Assembly: GCA_003694235.1 (NCBI GenBank)
Contig: RFKO01000161.1
Coordinates: 1-5,657 of the forward strand
From: Anaerolineae bacterium
Lineage (GTDB): Bacteria > Chloroflexota > Anaerolineae > Anaerolineales > UBA11858
Length of the DNA stretch: 5,657 nt
Direction of reading: 5' to 3'
Shown here: positions 1 to 5,657 of the stretch, in pieces
Position numbering within the stretch: position 1 is the first letter of the stretch
Layout: the number at the start of each line of letters is the position of its first letter
Notes under the pieces: model-generated
Told to the model about the DNA's origin: nothing
Database searches by the model: none
The model's input: the letters and a program-made list of their open reading frames with translations, nothing else
Made by a program: the position numbers and the translations under genes

Positions 1-786
1 CCGATCACGCCGGAGCGCTCGGTGCTGCGGCGCAGCCTGCTGGCCTCGGTCCTGGAGATTGTGGAGCGCAACGCCCGCATCCGCGAGCGCATCGCCGTGT
101 TTGAGATCAACCCGGTCTTTCTGCGGGTGGAGGGGCAGGATTTGCCCGATGAGCAGGCGCGACTGGTGATCGCGCTGACCGGCCCGCGGGCGCTGCCCGA
201 CTGGCAAGGCGCGGATTCCACCCCGATGGATTTCTACGATCTGAAGGGCATCGTCGAGCACGCCCTGAGCGGGCTGCATCTCCCCGAGGTGGATTTCCAC
301 CCCGCGGCGCATCCGTCCTTCCACCCCGGCAAGTGCGCCGATGTGCGGGTAGCCGGCAAAGCGGTGGGTGTGATGGGTGAACTGCATCCCCTGGTGGCGG
401 AGAACTACGACTTCCCTGAAACGCCGGTGCTGGCCGCCGATTTCGACCTGCGCGCCCTGATCGCCGCCGTGCCGCCGCTCTTCCAGGTGACCGCCATCCC
501 CTCCCAGCCGCCCATCCTGGAAGACATCGCCCTGATCGTGGACGAAGACGTCCCCGCCGGGCAGGTGGAGGCGCTGATCCGGCAGACGGGCGGGGAACGC
601 CTGGCGGACGTGCGCCTGTTCGATGTGTACCGCGGCGAGCAGATCGGCGCGGGGAAGAAGTCGTTGGCCTACAGCCTGACGTATCAGGACCCGGAGCGCA
701 CGCTGACCGACAAGGACGCGGCCAAAATCCGCACCAAAATCGTCAAACGCCTGGAGCGCGAGATCGGCGCGCAGTTGCGCGGCTGA
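1..786 (+). CDS. pheT: Phenylalanyl-tRNA synthetase beta subunit, C-terminal part (5' truncated by window edge)
   Basis: The reading frame is open from base 1 and ends at TGA 784-786, giving 261 residues of a protein normally near 800; the N-terminal tRNA-binding, B1, B3/4 and B5 domains lie outside the window. PheT is the large chain of the alpha2-beta2 enzyme that charges tRNA-Phe in the cytoplasm; the active site is on PheS. The visible part starts inside the catalytic-like module (SVLRRSLLASVLE, then FEIN) and includes the conserved stretch HPGKCADVRVAGKAVGVMGELHP. The last ~95 residues are the FDX-ACB anticodon-binding domain: PPILEDIALIVDEDVP, then LFDVYRGEQIGAGKKSLAYSLTYQDPERTLTD. No frameshift is seen. 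The internal GTG at 22 aligns with the middle of the family, so it is not a start. The neighbouring gyrA is separated by a terminator and promoter and is probably a different transcription unit. Confidence 0.97.
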   Translation, partial: PITPERSVLRRSLLASVLEIVERNARIRERIAVFEINPVFLRVEGQDLPDEQARLVIALTGPRALPDWQGADSTPMDFYDLKGIVEHALSGLHLPEVDFHPAAHPSFHPGKCADVRVAGKAVGVMGELHPLVAENYDFPETPVLAADFDLRALIAAVPPLFQVTAIPSQPPILEDIALIVDEDVPAGQVEALIRQTGGERLADVRLFDVYRGEQIGAGKKSLAYSLTYQDPERTLTDKDAAKIRTKIVKRLEREIGAQLRG

Positions 787-805
787 ACGCAATGTAGATG
801 GAAAA

Positions 806-836
806 CCCTCCCGCAGGTTTGGGGCCTGCGGGAGGG
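806..836. terminator. Perfect 12-bp hairpin after pheT (terminator-like or dispersed palindrome)
   Basis: CCCTCCCGCAGG (806-817) and its exact reverse complement (825-836) flank a 7-base loop, 19 bases after the pheT stop. On the plus strand no T-run follows (TGGCCTGG), so it is not a standard intrinsic terminator for pheT. It has GAAAA on its left flank, so read on the minus strand the hairpin is followed by TTTTC, which is terminator-like for antisense transcription coming from gyrA. It may instead stabilise the pheT mRNA 3' end or be a copy of a dispersed palindromic repeat. The structure is certain; the role is not. Confidence 0.5.
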
Positions 837-891
837 TGGCCTGGTAGCGACGTCCGCCGCAGAACGAGAAGACCGCAGGGAGCGTTCGCGG

Positions 892-897
892 TATAAT
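892..897 (+). promoter_or_regulatory. Consensus -10 box, candidate gyrA promoter
   Basis: TATAAT matches the sigma-70 -10 consensus 6/6 and sits 64 bases before the gyrA ATG. I see no good -35 hexamer at 16-18 bp spacing (the bases there read about AAGACC) and no TGn extension, so strength is uncertain. The expected start of transcription is near 904, inside the left arm of the hairpin that follows. Confidence 0.5.
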
Positions 898-898
898 T

Positions 899-935
899 AA
901 ACGTGTGCCCGCCATGGGGTGAGCACACGTTTTTT
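899..935 (+). terminator. Intrinsic terminator between pheT and gyrA, overlapping the candidate gyrA start of transcription
   Basis: AAACGTGTGC (899-908) pairs perfectly with GCACACGTTT (923-932) around a 14-base loop, and six T residues run from 930 to 935. This is a Rho-independent terminator on the plus strand, ending transcripts that read through from pheT. The left arm begins two bases after the TATAAT box, so RNA started at about 904 would lack half of the left arm and could not form the full stem. Confidence 0.75.
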
Positions 936-961
936 CGTTTAGTTTGCAAAGAGCATTGCTT

Positions 962-3427
962 ATGGATATCGGCACTATTCAGTCTGTAGATATCGATCAA
1001 CAGATGCGCTCGGCGTACCTGGACTACGCCATGAGCGTGATTGTGGCGCGTGCATTGCCGGATGTGCGGGATGGGCTGAAGCCGGTTCACCGCCGCATTT
1101 TGTATGCCATGCACGATATGGGAATTCGTTCCAACAGCGCGTACAAGAAATCGGCGCGTATTGTGGGCGAGGTGCTGGGTAAGTATCACCCGCACGGCGA
1201 CGCGGCGGTGTACGATACGATGGCGCGCATGGCGCAGGATTTTTCCATGCGCTATCCGCTGGTGGATGGGCAGGGCAACTTCGGCTCGATCGATGGCGAC
1301 TCCCCGGCGGCGATGCGCTACACCGAGGCGCGGCTGAGCCGGATTGCCGAGGAGATGCTGGTTGATATCGAGAAGGATACGGTGGATTTCAGCGAGACCT
1401 TCGATGGTTCGCTGAAAGAGCCGGTGGTGCTGCCGGCGCGTTTGCCGAATCTGTTGCTGAACGGTGCTTCGGGTATTGCGGTGGGGATGGCGACCAATAT
1501 TCCCCCGCACAACATGGGGGAGCTTGCGGCGGCGCTGATCTTTCTGATCGAGCATTTCGACCGGTTGGACGATATCACGGTGGAAGATTTGCTGCCGCAT
1601 CTGCCGGGGCCGGATTTCCCCACCGGCGGTGTGATTGTGGGGGACGAGGGCATCCGTCAGGCCTACAGCACCGGTCGGGGGCGGATTGTGCTGCGCGGGC
1701 GGGCGCTGATCGAGGAGAACGGCAAAAACCGGCACCGGATTGTGATCACCGAGATTCCCTATCAGCTGAACAAGAACACGCTGATCGAGCGCATTGCCGC
1801 GCTGGCGCGCGAAGGCCGGCTGGACGATATCGCCGACCTGCGGGACGAATCCGACCGCACGGGGATGCGGATCATCATCGAGTTGAAGCGGGGAGCGCAT
1901 CCGCGCAAGGTGTTGAATCAGCTGTACAAGTATACGCCGTTGCAATCCACTTTTGGCGTGCAGATGCTGGCGCTGGTGAACGGCGAGCCGCGCTTGCTTT
2001 CGTTGAAGCGGGCTTTGCTGGCGTATATCGAGCATCGGCAGGATGTGCTCACGCGGCGCTCGCGGTTCGAGCTGGAGAAGGCGCGGGCGCGGGCGCACAT
2101 TCTGGAGGGGTTGCTGATCGCGCTGGCCAATCTGGACGATGTGGTGCAGACCATTCGTCAGTCGCCGGATGCGGAGACGGCAAAGGCGCGTTTGATCGAC
2201 CGCTTCCGGTTGAGCGAGGCGCAGGCGCAGGCGATTCTGGATATGCAGCTGCGGCGGCTGGTGGCGCTGGAGCGGCAGAAGATCGAGGATGAACACAAGG
2301 CGCTGCTGGAGCGGATCGCTTATCTGGAGGATTTGCTGGCGCACCCGAAGAAGATTTTGGGGCTGATTCGGGACGATCTGGAGGAACTGCGCGAGCGTTA
2401 TGCGGACGAACGCCGCACGCAGATTGTGCCGGATGCGGATGGGGATTTGCGCGATGAGGATTTGCTCCCCGATGAGGTGGTGCTGGTGACGATCACCGAG
2501 CGCGGTTATATCAAGCGAGTGAGCGCGAAGACGTATCGCGCCCAGCGGCGCGGCGGGCGCGGGGTGATCGGGCATACCACGCGCGAGGAAGATGAAGTGT
2601 TGATGATGTTCCCGGCGCGCACGTTCGATACGATTTTGTTCTTCACCGACCGCGGCAAGGTGTATTCTGAAAAGGCGTATCAGATACCGGATGCCGACCG
2701 GACGGCGCGCGGGTCGTCGATTTTCAATGTGCTTTCGCTGGCGGCAGGGGAGACGGTTACGGCGGCCGTGGCAGTGCCCGATTTTTCGGCGGCGGAGTAT
2801 TGTACGATGTTGACGCGCGGGGGGAAGATCAAGCGGGTCTCGCTGGCGGAGTTCGAGGCGGTGCGCCCTTCCGGGCTGATTGCCATCGGGCTGGCGGAGG
2901 ACGATGCGCTTGGCTGGGTGCGTTTGACGCGCGGCGATGATGAATTGATCCTGGTGACGGCTCAGGGGCAGGCATTGCGTTTTCATGAGAGCGAGGTGCG
3001 TCCGATGGGGCGGGCCGCGCAGGGGGTGAATGCCATCAGTTTGCGAGCCGGGGATTATCTGGTGGGGATGGATGTTGTGGAGGATGGCGGCGATTTGCTG
3101 GTGGTGACGAAGCGCGGTTATGGCAAGCGCACGCCGTTGACGGAGTATCCGCGGCGCAGTCGGGCGACGATGGGGGTGTTGACGTTGGCGCGTAATGCGG
3201 TGGACAAAGTGGGTGAGATCGCGGCGGTGCGTGTGGTTCAGCCGAAGGATGATTTGATTACGTTGATCTCGGCCAATGGGATTGTGCTGCGCACCACGGC
3301 GGATGCGATCTCGCAGATCGGGCGGGCGACGCGCGGGGTGCAGGTGATGAATCTGGAAGGGGATGATGTGGTGGTATCGCTGGCGCGCTTTGCGGCGGAG
3401 GATTTGCGCAAGGCCGGGGCGGTCTGA
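962..3427 (+). CDS. gyrA: DNA gyrase subunit A
   Basis: Complete 821-residue GyrA, the breakage-reunion subunit of DNA gyrase (type IIA topoisomerase A2B2 with GyrB), which introduces negative supercoils using ATP. The N-terminal block [20 protein letters not shown] is typical. The QRDR motif [10 protein letters not shown] precedes the active-site Tyr120 in AMRYTEARL. The [18 protein letters not shown] motif and coiled-coil arm follow. The GyrA box QRRGGRG is at residues 528-534, which separates GyrA from ParC, followed by a full beta-pinwheel domain to residue 821. The tail lacks a long acidic extension. I chose ATG 962 because [15 protein letters not shown] matches family N-termini; an in-frame TTG at 944 would add six residues. 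The ribosome site is weak (AAAGAG, 948-953). Ala81 stands where E. coli has Ser83; Asp85 matches Asp87. gyrB is not in the window. Confidence 0.97.
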   Translation: MDIGTIQSVDIDQQMRSAYLDYAMSVIVARALPDVRDGLKPVHRRILYAMHDMGIRSNSAYKKSARIVGEVLGKYHPHGDAAVYDTMARMAQDFSMRYPLVDGQGNFGSIDGDSPAAMRYTEARLSRIAEEMLVDIEKDTVDFSETFDGSLKEPVVLPARLPNLLLNGASGIAVGMATNIPPHNMGELAAALIFLIEHFDRLDDITVEDLLPHLPGPDFPTGGVIVGDEGIRQAYSTGRGRIVLRGRALIEENGKNRHRIVITEIPYQLNKNTLIERIAALAREGRLDDIADLRDESDRTGMRIIIELKRGAHPRKVLNQLYKYTPLQSTFGVQMLALVNGEPRLLSLKRALLAYIEHRQDVLTRRSRFELEKARARAHILEGLLIALANLDDVVQTIRQSPDAETAKARLIDRFRLSEAQAQAILDMQLRRLVALERQKIEDEHKALLERIAYLEDLLAHPKKILGLIRDDLEELRERYADERRTQIVPDADGDLRDEDLLPDEVVLVTITERGYIKRVSAKTYRAQRRGGRGVIGHTTREEDEVLMMFPARTFDTILFFTDRGKVYSEKAYQIPDADRTARGSSIFNVLSLAAGETVTAAVAVPDFSAAEYCTMLTRGGKIKRVSLAEFEAVRPSGLIAIGLAEDDALGWVRLTRGDDELILVTAQGQALRFHESEVRPMGRAAQGVNAISLRAGDYLVGMDVVEDGGDLLVVTKRGYGKRTPLTEYPRRSRATMGVLTLARNAVDKVGEIAAVRVVQPKDDLITLISANGIVLRTTADAISQIGRATRGVQVMNLEGDDVVVSLARFAAEDLRKAGAV

Positions 3428-3448
3428 GGTCTGGGGGAGGGGAGATGG

Positions 3449-3661
3449 TTAGAGCAGGGGGGGATAGATGCGCTCGGTGATCAGCAGGCAAAATGAGCCG
3501 AGGATGCAGATCATCAGGAAGAGCATGACGGCGATGACGAAGCGCTGGACGGCGGTCATGCCCAGGAAGAGGCGTTCTCCCTCGGGGGCCAGGGCGTCCT
3601 CTTCGGGCTGGTCGTCTTCCAGGAAAATGTTGTCGGCCTGTTCGCGTAGATCATCAAGCAT
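3449..3661 (-). CDS. Small single-span membrane protein, unknown function
   Basis: A 70-residue protein with an acidic N-terminal half (residues 1-30, rich in D/E, for example LEDDQPEEDALAPEGE) and one hydrophobic helix at about residues 41-61 (FVIAVMLFLMICILGSFCLLI), followed by the short tail TERIYPPLL. There is no cleavable signal peptide; charge placement does not fix the topology. I take it as real because it has a strong Shine-Dalgarno at good spacing and a near-consensus promoter upstream. The pattern FLGMTAVQRF before the helix looks like a conserved hypothetical family I associate with Anaerolineae, but I cannot name a function. It converges on gyrA with only 21 bp between the stop codons and no hairpin there. 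The overlapping plus-strand frame (3468-3683) has no comparable support. Confidence 0.75.
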   Translation of the reverse strand: MLDDLREQADNIFLEDDQPEEDALAPEGERLFLGMTAVQRFVIAVMLFLMICILGSFCLLITERIYPPLL

Positions 3662-3665
3662 GGTT

Positions 3666-3671
3666 TCCTCC
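3666..3671 (-). promoter_or_regulatory. Shine-Dalgarno of the small membrane protein gene
   Basis: GGAGGA on the minus strand lies four bases before the ATG at 3661-3659. It is the clearest ribosome-binding site in the window and fixes the start of the 70-residue protein. By contrast birA and intI have no visible Shine-Dalgarno. Confidence 0.8.
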
Positions 3672-3681
3672 GTGCGGGTAT

Positions 3682-3710
3682 AGTTTATGCTTATTTGGTG
3701 GAACTGTCAA
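3682..3710 (-). promoter_or_regulatory. Sigma-70-type promoter for the small membrane protein gene, inside the birA 3' end
   Basis: On the minus strand a perfect -35 TTGACA (3710-3705) is followed after 17 bases by TAAACT (3687-3682), which matches the -10 consensus in four of six positions. Transcription would start near 3675, giving a leader of about 14 bases that carries the GGAGGA site. The -35 is coding sequence for the last residues of birA (PVDSS), and the birA stop codon TAA (3693-3691) falls in the spacer. Confidence 0.65.
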
Positions 3711-4458
3711 CCGGCCGGAGGTGGATTTCGCCATCGTGGAGGCGCTGTATCCGGCCGGAGGGGAGGCGGACGTTGAGGCTGCCATCGGGGTTGAGGTTGA
3801 TGATTTGGGCTTTGAGGGGGGAGGCGTCCCCGGCATAGATGTGCACCCATTCGCCGCGCAGGGCGAGGTTTTCTTCCCAGGCGCGCAGGAAGTCGGGGTG
3901 TTCGAGGCGCGGCAGCCAGGCGCAAAGGCGGTTGAGGATGGTCTGTAGCAGGTCGTGGCGGTCGAGGGGGCGGCCGAGTTCGGTCTGAACGCAGGTGGGG
4001 GGGAAGGGGTGTTCGTGGTGGCCGGGCCAGTCGGGCGGGGGTACGGATTGTGGGGTGACGTTGACGCCGATGCCAAGGATGATGGATTGGATGTGGTCGC
4101 CCAGCCAGGAGGCTTCAGCCAGGATGCCGCAGGTTTTGCGTCGGTTGATGAGCACGTCATTGGGCCATTTGATGCGCGCCGGAAGGCCGAGGTCTTGCAG
4201 GCTGTGGCAGACGGCGAGTGCGCCCAGGCCGGCGTAGCGGGTGATGGTCTGGGCGGTGTGGGGTTTGAGGATGAGGCTGAAGGCCAGTGCGGCGCCTGGG
4301 GGGGTGAACCAGCGTCGGTCGCCGCGCCCGCGCCCGGCGGTTTGTTCGTCGGCGATGACAAGGGAGAGGTGCGGCGCTCCCTGGGCGGCCCATTCGGCGG
4401 CGTAGTCGTTGGTCGAACCGATGGTGGTGAAGGTGCGGATGGAGGAGATCTGGTTCAT
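3691..4458 (-). CDS. birA: Biotin--[acetyl-CoA-carboxylase] ligase, short form without HTH domain
   Basis: A 255-residue biotin protein ligase. It makes biotinyl-5'-AMP from biotin and ATP and transfers biotin to the lysine of a biotin carboxyl carrier protein in the cytoplasm. Visible motifs are GSTND (14-18), the biotinyl-AMP loop in [16 protein letters not shown] (36-51), the KWPND motif with catalytic-type Lys97, the segment KTCGILAE (108-115), and ILGIGVNV (127-134). The C-terminal SH3-like domain runs from about 205 to 250 (GEWVHIYAG to GEIHLRPV). It starts directly with the catalytic domain and lacks the N-terminal winged helix of E. coli BirA, so it should be an enzyme and not a repressor. 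ATG 4458 is the only start after an in-frame stop at 4476-4474, which is the intI stop itself; no Shine-Dalgarno is seen. It lies 15 bases after intI in the same frame and is probably co-transcribed with it. Confidence 0.95.
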   Translation of the reverse strand: MNQISSIRTFTTIGSTNDYAAEWAAQGAPHLSLVIADEQTAGRGRGDRRWFTPPGAALAFSLILKPHTAQTITRYAGLGALAVCHSLQDLGLPARIKWPNDVLINRRKTCGILAEASWLGDHIQSIILGIGVNVTPQSVPPPDWPGHHEHPFPPTCVQTELGRPLDRHDLLQTILNRLCAWLPRLEHPDFLRAWEENLALRGEWVHIYAGDASPLKAQIINLNPDGSLNVRLPSGRIQRLHDGEIHLRPVDSSTK

Positions 4459-4491
4459 TGGGGTATTGGTGCATTAGTTCATTGGTTCATT
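4452..4491. repeat. Tandem array of five 8-bp units across the intI stop / birA start
   Basis: On the plus strand, consecutive octamers read GGTTCATT, GGGGTATT, GGTGCATT, AGTTCATT, GGTTCATT, with a weaker sixth unit GGTTTCGT to 4499. On the coding strand the unit is AATGAACC, so four of the five units contain an ATG. The array encodes the last residues of IntI (about NEPMN), its stop codon, the 15-base gap, and the first codons of BirA (MNQ). Eight is not a multiple of three, so a gain or loss of units shifts frame. Confidence 0.85.
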
Positions 4492-5487
4492 GGTTTCGTC
4501 GGTTTGTTGGTTGAGGGTGTCGAGGGGGCTGCGGACGGCGAGGCCGCTGCGCTGGAGGACGTGGGTGTAGACCATGGTGGTGCGCAGGTCTTTGTGGCCG
4601 AGGAGTTCCTGGACGGTACGGATGTCGTAGCCGTTTTGGAGTAGGTGGGTGGCGAAGGAGTGGCGCAGGGTGTGTGGGGTGACGCGTTTGGTGAGGCCGG
4701 CTTTGCGGGCGGCGGTGCGTACGGCGCGCTGCACGCCGGAGGGGTCGATGTGATGGCGACGTTCTTTGCCTGTGCGAGGGTCGTTGGAGCGTTTGGTGGA
4801 GGGGAAGAGGTATTGCCAGATGAATTCGCGAGCGGCGTTGGGGTATTTTTGGGCCAGGGCGTGGGGGAGGTAGACTTCGCCGTAGCCTTCTTCCAGGTCT
4901 TGTTGGTGGAGGAGGCGGGCGTATTCGATCTGCCGTTTGAGTGCGGGGATGGCTGTTTGCGGGAGGGGGACGATGCGGTCTTTGTGGCCTTTGCCGTCGC
5001 GGACGGTGATGGCGCGGTAGGTGAGGTCGATATCTTTGATGCGCAGGCGGAGGCATTCCATCAGGCGCAGGCCGGAGCCGTAGAGCAGTTGGGCGATGAG
5101 TTTGTACTTTCCGGTGATGTGTTGGAGCAGTTGTTGGACTTCGGAGGGGGTGAGGACGGTGGGCAGGCGCTGGGGGCGTTTGGCCATGGAGATGAGCAGG
5201 GGTTCGATTTCGATGTGGAGGACTTCGCGGTAGAGGAAGAGGATGGCGCTGAGGGCCTGATTTTGGGTGGAGGGGGAGACGTTGTGGTCGCGGGCGAGGT
5301 GTGCGAGGAAGGCGCGGATTTCTTCGGCGCCCATTTCGGCGGGGTGGCGGTTGACTTCGCCGCGGCTCAGGCCGGGGTTGTGGTAGAAGATGTAGCGGCG
5401 CACCCAGTTGAGGTAGGCTTCTTCGGTGCGCAGGGAGTAGCCTTTGAGGCGGATGGCGTTGCGCATGCGGTCGAGGAGTTTGGACAT
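4474..5487 (-). CDS. intI: Integron integrase (IntI-family tyrosine recombinase)
   Basis: A 337-residue tyrosine recombinase of the integron type, which joins attI and folded single-stranded attC sites to insert or excise gene cassettes. The N-terminal SAM-like domain shows [20 protein letters not shown] and [18 protein letters not shown]. The catalytic set is R141 (GSGLRLME), K166 (RDGKGHKDR), H272 and R275 ([13 protein letters not shown]), H298 (LLGHKD) and the nucleophile Y307 (MVYTHV). These spacings equal IntI1 R146, K171, H277, R280, H303, Y312 with a constant offset of five. Residues about 195-230 ([27 protein letters not shown]) are the extra segment that XerC/XerD lack, and VRSPLD near the end is also typical of IntI. 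I chose ATG 5487; an in-frame TTG at 5529 would add 14 residues, but that stretch is AT-rich unlike the gene. No Shine-Dalgarno is visible. The gene is intact and resembles birA in composition. Confidence 0.93.
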   Translation of the reverse strand: MSKLLDRMRNAIRLKGYSLRTEEAYLNWVRRYIFYHNPGLSRGEVNRHPAEMGAEEIRAFLAHLARDHNVSPSTQNQALSAILFLYREVLHIEIEPLLISMAKRPQRLPTVLTPSEVQQLLQHITGKYKLIAQLLYGSGLRLMECLRLRIKDIDLTYRAITVRDGKGHKDRIVPLPQTAIPALKRQIEYARLLHQQDLEEGYGEVYLPHALAQKYPNAAREFIWQYLFPSTKRSNDPRTGKERRHHIDPSGVQRAVRTAARKAGLTKRVTPHTLRHSFATHLLQNGYDIRTVQELLGHKDLRTTMVYTHVLQRSGLAVRSPLDTLNQQTDETNEPMN

Positions 5488-5492
5488 GGGGC

Positions 5493-5521
5493 TTGATTTT
5501 TGGTCAGGTTTTTGTAATAAT
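5493..5521 (+). promoter_or_regulatory. Outward promoter from the intI upstream region, candidate cassette promoter Pc
   Basis: On the plus strand, TTGATT (5493-5498, four of six to the -35 consensus) is followed after 17 bases by AATAAT (5516-5521, five of six to the -10) with an extended TGT at 5513-5515. Transcription would start near 5528 and run away from intI, towards any cassettes. No plus-strand gene in the window uses it. Confidence 0.5.
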
Positions 5522-5565
5522 GGGTGCAATGGTGGTATGGTTGTGTTGGGGCTGCGGAGCTGTGT

Positions 5566-5651
5566 TTGTGCAGTTTATATGGAGGTCTGCAATAATTTTA
5601 GCACAAAGTGCGAAGAGGAATCGATAAGGGATTATCAGGCGTTGTGCAGTT
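5566..5651. repeat. 10-bp direct repeat TTGTGCAGTT, 76 bp apart
   Basis: TTGTGCAGTT occurs exactly at 5566-5575 and 5642-5651. Each copy is preceded at nearly the same distance (44 and 45 bases) by TGYAATAAT (5513-5521 and 5588-5596), so the region carries two bipartite modules with a period of 75-76 bp. An inverted GCACAAA lies between the copies at 5601-5607. Direct repeats of this sort could be integrase-binding sites of an attI, but this is not shown. Confidence 0.6.
5595..5603 (-). promoter_or_regulatory. Extended -10 element, candidate intI promoter
   Basis: The minus strand reads TGC-TAAAAT (5603-5595), an extended -10 with a five-of-six hexamer. No -35 is recognisable at normal spacing. 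Transcription would start near 5588 and give a leader of about 100 bases to the intI ATG. No LexA-type box is recognised. This promoter would presumably also serve birA, which has none visible of its own. Confidence 0.35.
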
Positions 5652-5657
5652 AAAGCC

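Larger units (their letters stand above)
5488..5657. other. Gene-free region upstream of intI, candidate attI / cassette-promoter region
   Basis: This 170-base stretch is clearly more AT-rich than the genes and I find no credible gene in it. Its position, at the 5' side of a divergently oriented intI, is where integrons carry attI. It contains TTGTGC at 5566-5571 and 5642-5647 and the inverse GCACAA at 5601-5606. The last bases include GTTAAAG (5649-5655), which fits the integron core GTTRRRY at six of seven positions. No attC-like palindrome is visible before the window ends. The attI assignment rests on position and weak motifs only. Confidence 0.4.

Noticed and set aside
743..2986. Minus-strand open frame of 747 codons opposite gyrA
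   Set aside because: It lies entirely antisense to a well-conserved gyrA, its product is dominated by R, H, P, Q and L as expected from the complement of GC-rich codons, and it shows no domain or ribosome site.
3428..3448. A terminator between the convergent gyrA and small-protein genes
   Set aside because: The 21 bases are G-rich without any inverted repeat or T-run.
4157..4474. Minus-strand frame starting at the TAATG overlap after intI (105 codons)
   Set aside because: The stop-start overlap looks like translational coupling, but the product is R/P/H-rich and runs inside birA in the wrong frame; it is only of interest through the octamer array.
3955..4644. Plus-strand open frame of 229 codons opposite birA and the intI 3' end
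   Set aside because: It is a compositional shadow with glycine-, valine- and alanine-rich low-complexity product; birA on the other strand has all family motifs.
4645..5496. Plus-strand open frame of 283 codons opposite intI
   Set aside because: It is antisense to intI with a product made mostly of G, A, V, F, D and E, typical of the complement of C-rich codons; the intI frame has all catalytic motifs.
4474..5529. Calling the recombinase XerC or XerD
   Set aside because: The stretch between the catalytic K and H is 106 residues, as in IntI1, because of the segment at about 195-230 that Xer proteins lack.
5574..5649. A tiny 76-bp cassette between the two TTGTGCAGTT copies
   Set aside because: A cassette should end in an attC with inverted core sites and a palindromic arm; here the repeats are direct and no RYYYAAC partner or long stem is visible.
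5444..5653. Plus-strand frame of 69 codons across the intI start and upstream region
   Set aside because: It overlaps the conserved N-terminus of intI, has no ribosome site, and its cysteine-rich product resembles nothing I recognise.

Overview
The window reads as a piece of bacterial chromosome with moderately high GC. It holds housekeeping genes at its left and centre and an integron integrase at its right edge. The host is probably a Chloroflexota bacterium of the Anaerolineae type. This is a guess from the general character of PheT and GyrA and from a small membrane protein of a kind I associate with that group; nothing in the window proves it.

Layout. Positions 1-786 (+) are the C-terminal third of pheT (phenylalanyl-tRNA synthetase beta chain), cut by the window edge. 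Positions 787-961 carry no gene. They hold a perfect 12-bp hairpin, a consensus -10 box and an intrinsic terminator that overlaps the presumed start of transcription for the next gene. Positions 962-3427 (+) are a complete gyrA with catalytic tyrosine, GyrA box and a full C-terminal beta-pinwheel. The rest is transcribed from the minus strand. From right to left these are a complete integron-type tyrosine recombinase (intI, 5487-4474), a biotin protein ligase without a DNA-binding domain (birA, 4458-3691), and a 70-residue single-span membrane protein (3661-3449). The last has its own promoter inside the end of birA and converges on gyrA.

The most notable item is intI. Its catalytic residues R141, K166, H272, R275, H298 and Y307 have exactly the spacing of IntI1, including the extra stretch between K and H that separates integron integrases from XerC/XerD. 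Upstream of it (5488-5657) is an AT-richer gene-free stretch where an integron would keep attI and the cassette promoter. It contains an outward-facing promoter with an extended -10, a bipartite direct repeat of about 75 bp period, and a near-consensus GTTAAAG core at the last bases. Any cassettes would lie just beyond the right edge, so whether this is a working integron cannot be decided here.

A second unusual feature is a tandem array of 8-bp units (GGTTCATT on +) that spans the intI stop codon and the birA start codon. It could change the coupling between the two genes by slippage.
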